From Harmothoe impar (lineage: Eukaryota > Annelida > Polychaeta > Phyllodocida > Polynoidae): a stretch of 64,000 nucleotides of DNA. The DNA is taken from positions 39,090,976 through 39,154,975 of the forward strand of contig OX381718.1 of the NCBI GenBank assembly GCA_947462335.1, in the 5' to 3' direction. A model generated the notes under the pieces. That model worked only from the letters and a program-made list of their open reading frames with translations. It did not search any database and was not told the DNA's origin. Numbering within the stretch: position 1 is the first letter of the stretch; the number at the start of each line of letters is the position of its first letter. Shown in pieces: positions 1-12,091 of this stretch. The translations under genes and the position numbers were made by a program.

Positions 1-681
1 TGATTTTTTTCAATATCAACCATTATGCGCAGAAATGTAAAATATCACATGACAAACGCCTATATGTTCTCCTTTACTGGAAAAATAATTTTACAATTTT
101 ATGCCAGGCATTCTGGGTAAAAATATGGGGTTTCGGGAAAGAATACAAAGAAATCATCATTATTTGTAGCCTTATTGGCTAAAAATAGTATTCAGTATTA
201 ACAGAATTTTTTTAAACTCTCTCAGAAAATAGTTCAGATCATTTGCTAACATATAGAAGTAATTTTGATAGGGGGTCCCGGGCATATTTTTAGGGTTTTG
301 GACCTTTGAAAATGAAAAATAATGCCAAAAAATGACTAAATTAATTATATATGGCACTGCATGATGGGTAAAATGGTAAAAATCTATATCTAAAATTGTC
401 CTGATTTATACCCTTGGTTATTTCGAGCAATATCATAGCATCTATAGTGTTCTAAATATTAAATATCTGCAATTTACTAGCACTTTTTTAAAAATTAGAA
501 ATATTATCAGTTACCCTTAAATCAAATATTCAAAGTTTTACAAAATGCACAATTTTGCTTGAAATAATCTAAATTTTTAACACAGTTTAGGGAAGGTATA
601 TATGTATCTGGCTATGCAATATTGGCCCATTCCGATAGATTTTAGAATTTGAAGAAATCAAAGGGTAGCGACCCACCTTAA
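1..681. repeat. Dispersed foldback/MITE family A, copy 1 (cut by window edge)
   Basis: The right end (rc TTAAGGTGGGTCGCTACC, ending at 681) matches the terminal inverted repeat of the complete copy at 27856-28754. The internal stretch at about 200-320 is the reverse complement of 28245-28345 (shared words around a 'gggaccccctatcaaaatta' core). No protein is encoded; the short reading frames here are not conserved coding sequence. The left end lies outside the window. Confidence 0.7.
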
Positions 682-1670
682 TAAACATTTAAGAAGCAGA
701 AATAAGAAATTTATTTAATGGTGTTCTTTTTCAGAGTAGGGTGGGATTAGGAGAATCAGAGAATACGAAAGTACACTGTTTCATTTCCCTTGTGCTTGTA
801 AAAGTCATACCAATGACTGAATGGGTAGTCTTCACATATCTGAGCATTGAACTGAGTGAGTTGCTTGAAGAGTCCATTTGAATAGACTTAATTAAGGAGA
901 AAGAGAGTAGATTGTCAAACAACAACATCAGTTCCTATTCCCATCTCCGGCTACAGTCATGTACATACTTTGTTTTTACCTCAACCCTGGCTTCCCCTAT
1001 GTTGATGTTCATCTAAGTCCCCAAACCGGCAAGGGTTTCTTCAGTAATTTGAGTATATGCCGACTGAGAGAGACAATTTTTAGTAGGTTCTGCCTCAGAT
1101 TGAGACTGGGGGGGGGGGGGGGGAGCAGTAAGCCATGTTGATTATGATTAACAACCTCACCCATCACTGTTAAATCTAATCACAGCAGAATCAGACACAG
1201 GCAAACTATTTGTGTAGGTGCTCTGCCTGGGATTTGGATTTTTTTAAATTGGTTATGTAGTCACTGGTAGTCACTACTTGTTTTATTCTACATCCAGTGG
1301 ATTTGCTTTTAAACTTAAAAATAGCATTGCCATATTATAACAAGTGCTGGGATGTTTTGTTCTTCAAGACATGATTTTAATATAATTTGGGTGTTCTGAG
1401 TGAATATGTGGATTTAAAGGCAGGGATGAGAATTATGTTGACACCCTGTGTCAGCCCGCCACAATATTTTAATTAATACCACTCCCCCTCATTACCACAT
1501 ATTTCAAAGCCTCAAAAAAGAATCAAGAGCCTTCACACTGCACCGAATCCTGAAGCTGAAAATTAAATCTGGAAACTTGTGAGTAATAAGCCCCCGCTTC
1601 TGAGAGACAAGTCCCCCCCCCCCACCAGGAGGCCTTACTTGTGCTCCTGGATGGGTACTTTACTAGTATT
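682..1670. other. No gene seen
   Basis: AT-rich DNA with a poly-G run near 1110-1122 and another homopolymer patch near 1613-1622. I see no convincing exon, RNA gene or repeat boundary. Confidence 0.5.
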
Positions 1671-1848
1671 GTCATGATGCATGAATGCAGCCTTGGTAAG
1701 TCTACTAGCCAAATGCAGCATCCATACATCATACCAAATTCCGGGGGTCAGAATGATGCATGAAAGCAGCCCTAGTGAGTTACATTCATGTACCATGATG
1801 ATAAAGGGCATATCACAATAAGGCATTATGCTGCCCTTAAAGGGTTAA
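1671..1848. repeat. TTAA palindromic MITE, copy 1
   Basis: This family is built as TTAA-CCCTTTAAGGGC-GCAT...TGCATTAATGCATTATGCCC...GATGCATGAATGCAGCCCTGGTGAG / CTCGCCAGGGCTGCATTCATGCATC...GGGCATAATGCATTAAAGC...GCCCTTAAAGGG-TTAA, i.e. nested inverted repeats with an internal CAGCCCTGG/CCAGGGCTG hairpin. This copy has a clear right end (cccttaaagggttaa, 1834-1848) and a decayed left end. The TTAA flanks suggest piggyBac-type mobilisation, which is an inference. Confidence 0.7.
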
Positions 1849-2087
1849 TGTCCATCTTGTTCTGGGCAGCAACAGGCCTGTACTCAGGAAGCCCATTTGT
1901 AGAGAAGTCCCTGGGCAGAGACGGCGCAGTTCGTCATTTAGCCACCTTGAGCTGCGTAAAGGTCACCAGAACACGAGTCTCTCATATTGTCTCCCACCCA
2001 GTCCCATTAGTACAGTCTGGGGACTTATAGTAACCCTAGACATATATGCAGCCCCACAGGACATGGACGACAGGAGGTTAGCTAGTT

Positions 2088-2371
2088 TTAACCCTATAAG
2101 GGCTGCATTGTGCTTTAATGAATTATGCCCTTCACTTTAATGCATTATGCTCTTCATCATTATGATGTATGAATACGGTCCTTGTGAGTCTTGGTTTCCA
2201 GGGCTGCATTCAATTACGGGTATGCGGACCCTATGGGAGTGTATGAACCCTATATTGTTGACCTGATGCTTGAATACAGCACTGGTGAGTTACTCACCAG
2301 GGCTGCATTCAAGTGTCATGATGGCAAAGGGTATAATGCATTAATCCACTATACAGACTTCAAAGGGTTAA
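2088..2371. repeat. TTAA palindromic MITE, copy 2 (both ends present)
   Basis: Starts TTAACCCTATAAGGGCTGCAT at 2088 and ends CAAAGGGTTAA at 2371. The internal 'tgagttactcaccagggctgcattc' hairpin lies at about 2286-2311. At 284 bp it is among the more complete copies. Confidence 0.8.
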
Positions 2372-2805
2372 ATGATGTTGGTCTACCGATAACTGACCTA
2401 AGTGCCACTGTGCCAATGCCATTATGAGATTCCTTATTCAATTCCTTATGTCACACACCCTTAGGTTGCACAGCCCAGGTTTATACCTGCAGTATGGTAT
2501 GGGATAGTTAAGCTGGTGACCTGCCAACACACCCACACTCATTTGCTAACACTAGCATAAAGGGACAGGCAGGCAGTGTGCTAGTCTATTATTATAGTTA
2601 ACAGGAACACACATCCACTGTTGGGAAATACAGTTAATTACCTCAATATTAATATTCAAACCAATGGGCATGTTCCTCAGAATTACTTGAATAATAGCAT
2701 CAACCAGCTTAGTTTGAGTGGATTAAATCCAGACACGGTTTTCAGTTTTAATAAGTCTTTGAGGAGGAGAAACAGGACATTTTAATGTTGTTATTTTGGG
2801 GCAAT

Positions 2806-3149
2806 AACCTTTTATTGGCTGCTTACTGCTTTAATGCAGCACTTTATTTCCATGATACATGCATGCATACATACCTGGTGAGTAATCCACCAAGGCTGTA
2901 TTCATGTCAACTGTATGAAGCTGATACACTCCTGAGGGGTCAGTATGGTATCTCTTTAGGGGCACGTGTTATTAATATAACTGTGAGTCCTACATTGGTC
3001 AGCAAACCAGGTCCTAACCCTTTATGGGCTGACGCCAGCTGGAAGGTCTTCCTTGGACCTGGGCTAAATAGATTCGCCAGGGCTGCATTCATTCATAACA
3101 TACAAAGGGCTTAGCATATTAAATCACTATGCGGGCACTACAGGGTTAA
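2806..3149. repeat. TTAA palindromic MITE, copy 3
   Basis: Contains the family landmarks (aatgcagcac, atgcatgcat, cctggtgagtaa, gccagggctgcattcatt) and ends CAGGGTTAA at 3149. The left end is degenerate. The ORFs across it are translations of the repeat. Confidence 0.65.
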
Positions 3150-3160
3150 GGATTAGGACA

Positions 3161-3318
3161 ATGCCCCCAGGCTGGTGGTTGCCTTATTTGGCTGTGCTGG
3201 GACTTGTGCTGTGTGGACAGCAGCCTTCTCCAGCCTCCTCCGGTAACTGTTGTCAGCTATGTGAGAAGCCAGCAGGATGGGTGGGTAGCAGTGTTACCAT
3301 GGTTACCACTCTAACATG
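3161..3318 (+). CDS. Possible first exon with signal peptide (52-codon frame)
   Basis: An ATG at 3161 opens a 52-codon frame, too short for usual ORF lists, that ends in a TGA near 3318. It starts with a strong signal-peptide-like stretch (WWLPYLAVLGLVLCG) followed by a small-residue region (PSPASSG) and a cysteine-rich stretch (NCCQLCEKPAG). This looks like the start of a secreted protein whose coding exon is cut by a splice donor before the TGA; candidate donors are GGTAAC near 3241 and GTGGGT after the CEKPAGW codons. I do not recognise the family and see no downstream exon in the window. It lies just right of a MITE. A chance ORF is a real alternative. Confidence 0.3.
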
Positions 3319-4950
3319 ACCATAAGCTGCAACTTCACTAATACTTACCACACTGTCGCGATAATTAGATGAGACCATTACCATGGCATTTATATTTATA
3401 CAAGTCAGGCACATGTTCAAGAATTGATTTTATTGTGCTAAAATATTTTAAAAAACCTTCTGTGTTTATTACAAGACCTGCTGCTCTATCATTTTTCTAT
3501 GTACATCTTCTATACATCGTCTATACCGTTACTTCCCTCTGAGAATTGTCAAAATGTGTGCTGCGAGAACTGATGGAAAATAAACATAAAGAAAGACATC
3601 TATTAGAAAAAACACATGAAAAGTAAGGAGAGTAGTACTGCATTGTCATGTCTTAGTGCCTAAAGCATATTTGGAGGCCTCATCCCCTAGGCGCCTCTAC
3701 ACGTATAAGACAGGCACTTATTCAAGATCTAATTTGAGTAGTTAAGACATATATATCAATAACTCCCTACTCCTGCAGCTTTATTTAACCCAAGCACTCC
3801 AGCGGTTGGGTACAGCACAGAATTTTCCTTTTCTGTCTTTGTTTCCTCGCCCATTTTAGTCAGGATTCCCATTAAAGCAATGAGTGTACAGTGAGCTGCC
3901 AAACAAACAAAAAGCAATCAGGCACATGGCAATCAGTCTAACAGCCTGCCTAGTGCAATTGGTGTTATGGGCACTGGACTGTTTATCTATCATTAAGGCA
4001 TTCGCGAATCTACCGATGATAGCCTATCGAGACAAGAATATTATTTGCTGCTGTGTTTCATCACCCTAATAATCTCACTGTCAAATCTGCAGTCCATATG
4101 CCAATGAAAATCATTGTATGATGGAGTATGCATAAGCAGTGCAAAAGCCAGTGCAAAAGATCCTTAAGATCAGGGATTTGAAGGGCCAAAGCCAACACCA
4201 AAAAAAATAAAAAATAAGAATAAAATCAAAACAGATTTAATAAGGGGGATTGACACAAAGAACCGTGGCTTTACTCATCCAACTGCCCCACTCCAGCCAT
4301 GCACATAGAATGTCTATACCCTTCAGACTAGACCAAATCCCAAAAGCTAAAAATTAAAATCAACATCATTGTGTCGAAAGGATGCATGTGTCTTGGTTCA
4401 CTCCCGTCTGGAAGACCCTGATTTCAAACCCCCTCCCCAGTAGAGGTCGGCAGTGCCCTCATCCAGGTAATGTTTCTGGGTATTTCCTCACCTACGAACA
4501 AAGAGCTCTATCAGGTATTGCACCGTTGCAAACTTAGTTGTATAGAAAAAGTCACAAGATATGTTTATGCTTGCCTATACCTTTGCTGGAAATTGTGACA
4601 GTAAAATAAAAAGCCCTTTACTGTTTCTAATTTGTCACTAGTAGTCCATGCCATGAAGAATACATTTTTACACAACTACATGTAATTATCATTTCCATAA
4701 CAGAGAAAGTGATTGTCTAGATTATTGTCTTGATGTAATAAGACATTATGAAAGACAATACCCTGCAATACAAGGAATTGTTGTAGACGTTAGAGACATG
4801 GAGTACAGAGGAGCCTAGATAAATTGGACTTGAGTGCTCAATACTGGATAAGTTCATGCGTGTGTCCAAAGTCATACAGATCTCAAACCAATACTCATAC
4901 ATTGTCAGTACTCAAACAGTAGATATTTTCATGTGTATAAATGTGACTCA
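3319..4950. other. No gene seen
   Basis: Mixed AT-rich sequence with an A-rich patch near 4200-4225. No coding exon, RNA gene or clear repeat ends recognised. Confidence 0.5.
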
Positions 4951-5440
4951 ACAGGACAAAATGTACCATTGCGGGGATTAAGTGTTATAAACAGCCACTA
5001 GGTGGCCATCACCCATGCAACAATATGCCATTACCCTACTGACTTATCATGGAACTTTTAGCCACTTCTCCTTTTCCGATTCTGACAATCCTACCCCCAA
5101 AATAATCGTCAAGAGATGTTCTTAGCAACAAATATAAACCTGTCTCTGTGTTAAGCACTGACAGTGCTAATGCTACCGAATGGGAATATTCTCCATAATA
5201 TTACAATCTAATTCACCAAGAAAACTGTTGGCCCTGTCAAAATTAGATAATCACACAAATACATGTTGATATTTGTTGGGAAGAGAAGGTCATAATGATC
5301 ATTTTGAGATTATGATTGTCAAAATCGGGAAGTTACCATAAGTTCCAAGATCAGTTACTAGGATAATGGTATGTTGCTGCACTTGTGGCCACCTAGTGGC
5401 TGTTTATCACACTAAATCCCCGTAATGGCCCGTTTTCCCA
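4951..5440. repeat. MITE with about 90-bp terminal inverted repeats
   Basis: Left arm 'ggggattaagtg' and 'aaacagccactaggtggcca' (about 4974-5013) recurs inverted at about 5376-5424 (tggccacctagtggctgttt...aatccccgtaatgg). The arms also share atgcaacaatatgccatta / taatggtatgttgctgca. Internal sequence is non-coding. About 490 bp in total; no clear target duplication identified. Confidence 0.75.
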
Positions 5441-6284
5441 TATTGCGTCACAAATTTGTGCGGATTTGCTAAAAAGTACAATTTCACGCGCATTTAAATT
5501 CACGGATTTTGAAACATGGTAATTGTGTATCTATATTGGATAACTATTCGCACTGTACATATTTTCAGAGATATTAGAGTCTGTGAAATTTGCAGAAATA
5601 TCCATAGTGCGAAATAAAATATGTTTAAACTATATAAAATTCACCTGAATTTTTATCCATCATCCATTTACATGTCAATTTCTTTTATCACAATGTTTTA
5701 GTTTTAGTTTTCCGTTTCCAAATTTAGCTTGCTGATGTTTTGATAGTTATCTTCATGTCACCCCCTGTAGTTCTTACCATCATGAGAGTCATGACCCTGG
5801 AATGACTTTAAAAACAGCCCCCCTATCCCACTATGGCGGACATAGACTGTTTCTCATCTCCTGCAATAGACATCCCATTGCACTAACACTAATAGTCAGT
5901 GGACGTCAGCTTAGTTGATATAGCATCTCCTCAAAGGGTCAACGCAACTTGGTTGACCTTCACCTAGATCCCTGTGGCCTTAACCTATAGATGGACGAAT
6001 AGGACAGACAGATTGTGGCCATCTTGATCGATTCTGACTGGATTGGTCTGGAGAGGGGAGTGGGTGGGGTGGGAAGGGGCAAGGCTACTGGGTTGTGAGG
6101 TGTGGGGGGGGGGGGGGGCAAGACATGGGCAGTGGGAATTGGGGACCTGAGGTCGCACTGTCTTGTGGGTAGAGGGATGTGACAGGAGACAGTGATAGGG
6201 TGCCCCAAGAGGGTGGGTGGCAGTCTATAGTGGGTTCTGCCATTAGGGGGATAAGCCAGACCAGGGAGAACCCATGGGGACTTG
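5441..6284. other. No gene seen
   Basis: AT-rich to about 5750, then ordinary sequence with G-rich runs near 6050-6118. The long minus-strand frame over 5960-6376 is low-complexity proline-rich translation and crosses a MITE, so it is not called as a gene. Confidence 0.5.
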
Positions 6285-6513
6285 TTAACACTTTTAGGGG
6301 AGCATAGTGCATGATGCATGAATGCATGATGCATGAATGCAGGTCCAGCAAGTCTACACACCAGGGCCGCATTCATGCCAATCCCTTGTGAGTGAATCTA
6401 CCCTGTAGGGTCAGTCTGATGCTTTCAAGAATGCAGCCATGGCAAGCAGACAAGGGCCACATTTATACAGTGTGGGCAAAATACAAGATTTATGCAGCCT
6501 TTAAAGGGTCAGG
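6285..6513. repeat. TTAA palindromic MITE, copy 4
   Basis: Begins TTAACACTTTTAGGGG (6285) and closes with GCAGCCTTTAAAGGGTCA. A short tandem duplication of gatgcatgaatgcat lies near 6310-6340. Confidence 0.65.
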
Positions 6514-7049
6514 GACAATAATCCAGATGGGGGGAGAACCCATTGAGATTTGTTACATGGATTAAGCTAGGATCAATGTTAACCCTTAGCGTTATGCTAC
6601 CCAATCATTGACATTTGGTACAAAGATGACACTCAGGTGTAGTATGTGGTTATGTATTTAAATGATCTCTTAAGATTTGATGGTTTTTTTAAATTTTGTG
6701 TCGCAAATGATAGCCATATATAGAGAGATTCCTTAACCGCCTCTCCCAGTATGTTCCTTAGATTACAAGGTATCATTTACACAACTTTACTACAGTCACT
6801 GAGTTAGGCATTTATGTCTAGAAGGATCATCATTATCTTGTCAAATGTTGGCAGTGCAAGAGTTAGTGTTTCACATATAAATCATCACCATCCCTTGGGA
6901 TCTCTCCCTTGAAATATAAATGTTTGTGAGAAAAGATGTTTTTACCGCAAGGCCTGACCATCAGTTTTGCAGACATGAGCCAACATATAATATTAAACTG
7001 CATAATTTCCATTAAACATATTATTGCAGAATGGCCGGTTGTTGTGCCT
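6514..7049. other. No gene seen
   Basis: AT-rich intergenic sequence without a supported exon or repeat boundary. Confidence 0.5.
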
Positions 7050-7301
7050 ATTTCAGGTTAGACCAGTATTTTGTTCCAACTCGGCCACTCCATTTGCATG
7101 ATTTTACGTGGCTGCAGAACTCTTTATTTCACCATAATTAATTCTTTGACATGTGCTCCGATTTATTTTCCTATCTTGCCTCGTTCTGGGGTTGGGGTCT
7201 AAGCCCAAGCCCATCTTCCCTGCTTGTTTGAACATTAGTAGCGCTAATTGTTGTTGTCTCCTGCATTCCAACCTCTCTACCTCACATTGGGTGTGCAGCA
7301 G
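7050..7301 (-). pseudogene. LINE reverse transcriptase remnant, C-terminal part
   Basis: The minus strand just left of 7301 continues the same RT frame that stops at 8894: after ...RTNTDL the reading resumes as LLHTQCEVERLECRR. The two pieces were one ORF before the 7302-8893 element inserted. The reading then decays into stops and no clean C-terminus is seen. Non-LTR retrotransposon of the CR1/L2/RTE type, inferred from the style of the RT tail. Confidence 0.65.
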
Positions 7302-8893
7302 CAGGCCCGTAGCCAGGGGGGTGACTTGGGGTACTCGTCACCCCCCCACGGACCCCCAGAGAGAAAAGGGTCCACATTTTGGACCCCTAGACACTAGCTT
7401 TCTAGAGGTTTTCGCGGCTTGTAAATCGGACAATTATTAAGGATTTTACAGAGTCAAACGTTAAAATTGAATTTTTGAATACCTGCAAATACAATTCACT
7501 AAATGCTATAATAGATATTTCATCCTATTGGATCTTAGGGAACTTCTAGGAGGCAAGGACTGTCCATGGTGTGGGACCTTGGGGGTGACCTAGGTGGGAA
7601 ACTTCTAGGGAGGGAGAGGTCCATGGATGGTGTGGGACCTTGGGGGTGACCTTTGGGGGTGACCTAGGTGGGGAACTTCTAGGGAGTGAGCACCATGGGT
7701 GTTGTGGAACCTTGGGGGGGACCTTTGGGGTGACCTAGAGGGGGTGGAAACTTCTAGGGAGTGAGGACTGGCAATGCTGTGGGACCTTGGGGGGTGACCT
7801 AGGTGGGAAACTTCTAGGGAGGGAGGTCCATGGATGGTGTGGGACATTTAGGGGAGCTTTGGGGGTGACTTAGGTGGGGAAATTCTAGGGAGCGAGGTCC
7901 ATGGGTGTTGTGGGACCATGGTAGGACCTTTGGGGGTGACCTAGGTCAGGAAATTCTAGGGAACGAGGACCATAGATGGTGATGGACCTTGGGGGGGGAT
8001 CTTTGGAGTTGACCTAGGTGGGGACCTTTTGGGGTGACCTAGATGAAACTTCTAGGGAGCAAGGACTGTCCATGGTGTGGGAATTTGGGGGGTGACCTAG
8101 GTGGGAAACTTCTAGGGAGGGAGGTCCATGGATTGTGGCACCTTGGTGGGACCTTTGGGGTGACCTAGGTCAGGAAATTCTAGGGAACAAGGATCATAGA
8201 TGGTGTTGGACCTTGGGGGGGGGGAACCTTTGGAGATGACCTAGGTGGGGACCTTGGGGGTGACCTAGATGAAACTTCTAGGGAGTGAGGACCACAGATC
8301 GTGTTGGACCTTGGGGGGGACCTTTGGGGGTGACCTAGATAGGGAACTTCTAGGGACTGAGGACTGGCAATGGTGTGGGACCTAGGTGGGACCTCTGGGG
8401 GTGACCTAAAGGCAATGGGAAGGGAAATAGCCTCCCAGAGGGATGGTCAGAGACATGGGGGCATATGGAGGGAGAGGTGTAGTCTATCCTGAGAAGGAGT
8501 ATTTGAGAGGCCCATATGTAGGGGAGGGATGTTCAAGGAAATTAATGGGCAATATTGCATAAATGAGAACACATCAATATCTCAATCTACAGCTCTTAAA
8601 TGCACTAGAATGCATCATTTGATCTCTAAATTTCAAATTTTTCTTGGGGGGGAATGCCCCCAAACCCCCCTAGCTGCCAGATATTGCCCCCCCCCTCTAG
8701 AAATTCCCAGATCCACCCCTGGTCAATCAGTATGGTAGGTGAAAATTACACACCTTAGCTGTGGAACATGAGATGCCAAAATGCATCAGAATGCACCATT
8801 GGAAGTCTAGTTATTTCAAATTTTCCGGGATGGTATAAGGTCCACTTTGCGAGCCAGGTCACCCCCCCATCTGGAGGTCTGGATACGGGCCTG
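7302..8893. mobile_element. 1.6 kb foldback element with internal minisatellite, 5-bp TSD
   Basis: Ends are CAGGCCCGTA (7302) and TACGGGCCTG (8893), an inverted repeat extending into the adjacent 'gccaggggggtgac' / 'gtcacccccccatctgg' sequence. It is flanked by the direct repeat AGCAG (7297-7301 and 8894-8898). The flanking sequence on both sides is one LINE frame, confirming insertion. The core (about 7540-8420) is a GC-skewed minisatellite. No protein-coding content. Confidence 0.8.
7540..8420. repeat. Minisatellite, roughly 60-80 bp unit
   Basis: Repeated modules 'gtgtgggaccttgggggtga', 'cctaggtgggaaacttctag' and 'ggagcgaggtccatgg' occur about a dozen times with variable spacing. The minus-strand frame at 7605-7847 (SLEVSHLGHP repeats) is just translation of this array. 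Confidence 0.9.
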
Positions 8894-9216
8894 AGCAGGT
8901 CAGTGTTAGTGCGTACATTAAACGATTTGGTTATAATTCTCAGTCCTCTATTCTGTAGGCGCTGCAGTTTTGTGACCTGATCTTTATTGGCACCTTCAAT
9001 AATGAAACTGCAGTAATTAGAATATGGTAGGATTGTATGTTTGTAGATCATGCAGGCTATTTTCTCAGACATTAGGAATCTCAGTTTCCCAAGCATGAAC
9101 AGCTTCTGTGCTATGGCTGACCTCGTGGCTGCCATTTGCGCATTCAGTGTGAGACTGGTGTCTACTTTTACCCTAAGATATTTGTAATCCGGGGGTGACT
9201 CAAGTATGGTATCCAC
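8894..9216 (-). pseudogene. LINE reverse transcriptase remnant, N-terminal side of the split
   Basis: The minus-strand frame reads YKYLRVKVDTSLTLNAQ...MIYKHTILPYSNYC...LQRLQNRGLRII, the typical thumb/C-terminal region of non-LTR retrotransposon RT (post-palm 'LQRLQNRALR' motif). It lacks the YxDD palm motif, so it is a 5'-truncated copy. It is interrupted at 8894 by the foldback element and resumes at 7301. The frame visible beyond 8894 leftwards (RPVSRPPDGG...) belongs to the inserted element. Confidence 0.8.
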
Positions 9217-9498
9217 TTAGACTGCCTGTATGTACCACCCTATGCTGTCTGCAATCGCATCCCGTGGATTCCTTCGATTATTGTTTTCAAATTGTGCAAT
9301 TCGTTTTCTCCACTTATAGTAGGTACCGGAAAACAGCATCAGGCCTCTCTACAGCCTGCCAGACTAGCAGAAATGTGATATCCTTCACTACATATCTCTA
9401 TGTTGAGTTATTACTGTCCCTCCCGTTCCACGATTTGAAATACGATTCTCCTATGTGCCTTTCTGTAGGAGTATATATGTATATGACGATACATATGT

Positions 9499-9578
9499 CC
9501 CCTCCCCTCCCCTCCCCTCCCCTCCCCTCCCCTCCCCTCCCCTCCCCTCCCCTCCCCTCCCCTCCCCTCCCCTCCCCT
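9499..9578. repeat. (CCCCT)n microsatellite
   Basis: About 16 tandem CCCCT units. Ordinary simple repeat; it creates the SPPLP / GEGRG open frames on the two strands. Confidence 0.95.
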
Positions 9579-10289
9579 ACCCTCCCGCCTGTGAAGAATA
9601 GGAATCCCAGCCACGAACGCTTTAGATATATCAGGTAAAGTACCTGTCAGATTTAAAGACAATATGTCAGCTAATCTTGGATGATTTCCTCATTTTAGCG
9701 TGCTTATATGATTCATATCTAGCTGGGTATGTATGAACGTTTTAGAAACACTGCCTTTAATATGTTAAAGGGTTGTGTCACACTAGAGGAAATTGAGGGA
9801 TGAAAGCATAATATGTCTGGTTAATTTAGTGTCGTTTGAGATAAGTTTAACTGGTAGTCGAGTGTAGGGAGTGAACAAAGCATTTTATGGCTCTTACGTA
9901 CACAATCTATTTGCCAATATTTTCAGATAGGTCCTATCAAAGCTATCTGTGACCATGTAATAGTTAAAAGAACGATTTACCATTATACAGTTGGAATAGC
10001 AGTCAGGCAGGAATTAATGCTCATGTGGACAATATAGCCCCTGGAAGCAATTTTACGCTGGGTGGTTATACTAATCGCATGATGATTCAAAGCAATAAAT
10101 TTACCTTTGTCAATTAAATGTGACTGAGTATAGCTTAAAGCATAATTGCATGTCACTTATCGAGACAATTAAAAGGTGTAAGTCCTAGTTGCGTCATTAT
10201 GCTACGCTCAAGGCAGCATACTCAGCTTCTTAAGTGAGGATTTATTACTGAGCAAAATCTCACCGATTTCTCACTTCCATTACGAACAC
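9579..10289. other. No gene seen
   Basis: AT-rich sequence with no supported exon. Confidence 0.45.
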
Positions 10290-10539
10290 TTATGCTTGAA
10301 GGGCCGCATAGTGTCTTAATGGACTATGCTCATAGTGATCATTATGTATGAATGCAGACCTAGTGAATCTACTCGCCAGGGCTGCATTCATACGTGATGG
10401 CAACCCTATGGGGTCAATACACTTGGTTGCCAAAATGCTTAATTTTAGCCCTGGGGAGTTACTCACTCAGACTGCATTCATGCATCATGATGACCAAGGG
10501 CATAATCCACTGTATGGCCCTTGAACTTTGAAGGGTTAA
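10290..10539. repeat. TTAA palindromic MITE, copy 5
   Basis: Left end tgaagggccgcatagtg; right end ttgaagggttaa, with TTAA at 10536-10539. Two internal copies of the 'gccagggctgcattcat'-type hairpin half. Confidence 0.75.
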
Positions 10540-11437
10540 GGGCAGTATTTTATGACACTGATCACGTCATATATGATGAGAAGAATCTCAAGGGGTGTGA
10601 GGCTGTGCGCTCTTTGTCATACCACCACATCGTTTCAGTCTTTACCAAATCCTGCCGGACAGTGGCAATGTCCGCCTAAAATGGCTCTGGTCCGGCAGAA
10701 TGACTCATGGTGTTGCAGGACCTGGTGTCCTTCACATTCTGGGCTTTCCAAAACTGAAAGAATTTTTTTTAATATTCTAACTAGAACTGAAGTTACAAGT
10801 TCTAGAGTGCACTATAATATTCTAGGCAAATTAGAGCAAGTTTGTGTTATCATTTTCTTTTATAAGGCCACCTTTTATTGATAACTTGGATTACGGGCAC
10901 TTAGAGTAAATATTTTGGGGGGCGGGAGGGAAAAAAAAAGAAAAAAAAGCTGACATTCAGTATCAAAATTGTCCAGGGGTGGGAGGAAAAAAAAAAAAAA
11001 AAAAAACATGCAGAAAGTCTTGTTTTGGCTATCAAATGTAGTGAGGTATAGTGAGAAATAATGAAGGTATTTTGAGAAATATTCCGAATTTTTTTTTTTT
11101 TGACAAAATGCCAAAATTTCCATCGGCGGATCCGTAATCCAAGTTATCAGAATAAAACGGCCTAAATGCGATTCTATTCTAAATATTATGCAAAAACTTT
11201 GGTTTTGGTATCCGGTCCTGCAGAAATCTATCCGGTCCTGCAAAATTGGCTAGCTGCAGGACCGACTATCCTGCATGCTGAAAAAGTTTTCGCAAAGACT
11301 GTCGTTTTGACCAGGTGCCTTGGAAATAGAAATGAGTGATAGTAGAGTAGTTTTAGAGCTTTAAACACCAGAAGCCACATGATATCCTATGATCAGTGAC
11401 TGGTTCGTCTAATTAGGTTATATATAATTATCATTGT
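10540..11437. other. No gene; homopolymer-rich sequence
   Basis: Contains A/T homopolymers (about 10930-10950, 10987-11006, 11089-11101) and an inverted pair 'ataacttggattacgg' / 'ccgtaatccaagttatc' at 10880-10895 and 11129-11146, suggesting a small foldback element of about 265 bp. Confidence 0.5.
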
Positions 11438-11681
11438 CTAACCATTTATGTGCCGCATAGTGCATTAATGCATTATGCCCTTTATCATCATCATGCATGA
11501 ATTCAAGCACCATGCCAACCCTAAGGGGCTGGTACACTCCCAAATGGCAGCAACGTGCATTAATGCAGCCCTGGTGAGCAGACTCGCCGCAGGGCTGCAT
11601 GAATACATTATGATAGCAAAATGCTGCATGAATATGTTACGACAGCAAAGGGCATAGCACTATACAGCCCTTAAAGGGTTA
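11438..11681. repeat. TTAA palindromic MITE, copy 6
   Basis: Shows the full internal order (cgcatagtgcattaatgcat, gcagccctggtgagcag, gcagggctgcatgaat) and ends cagcccttaaagggtta. Confidence 0.75.
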
Positions 11682-11850
11682 GTGCAATATCTAAAAGATT
11701 TCTGCTCATGCCTATCACAGCATCCGATTGTGGATTGATAACGAATTACACCCGACTCTTTACACCTTATGGGTAGGAGGTGAATCACAAACATTGTTAT
11801 GATTGTGATAAATGGTCCCAGACACAAATACAGAGATTACACACTTTACA

Positions 11851-12091
11851 TTAACCCCTCAGTGCTTCATTAAGCAATGTCCTTTGTCGCCATGATGCAT
11901 GAATGCAGCCCTGGTGAGCAACTTGCCAGGGCTGCATCTATGCATCATGCCATCATGAGATTATCATGCTCATATGGTAGGCATGATGTTTTAATGCTAC
12001 ATTACCAAGCTACTCATCAGGGATGCATTCATGCATCATGGTGACAAAAGACATACTGCATGAAAGCACTATGTGGCCTATAAAGGGTTAA
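11851..12091. repeat. TTAA palindromic MITE, copy 7 (both ends present)
   Basis: Begins TTAACCCCTCAGTG and ends CTATAAAGGGTTAA. The hairpin 'gcagccctggtgagcaac' / 'ttgccagggctgc' is intact. Confidence 0.8.

Noticed and set aside
5960..6376. 138-codon minus-strand frame
   Set aside because: Pro/Ser/Thr-rich translation of G-rich low-complexity DNA, with its N-terminus inside a MITE.
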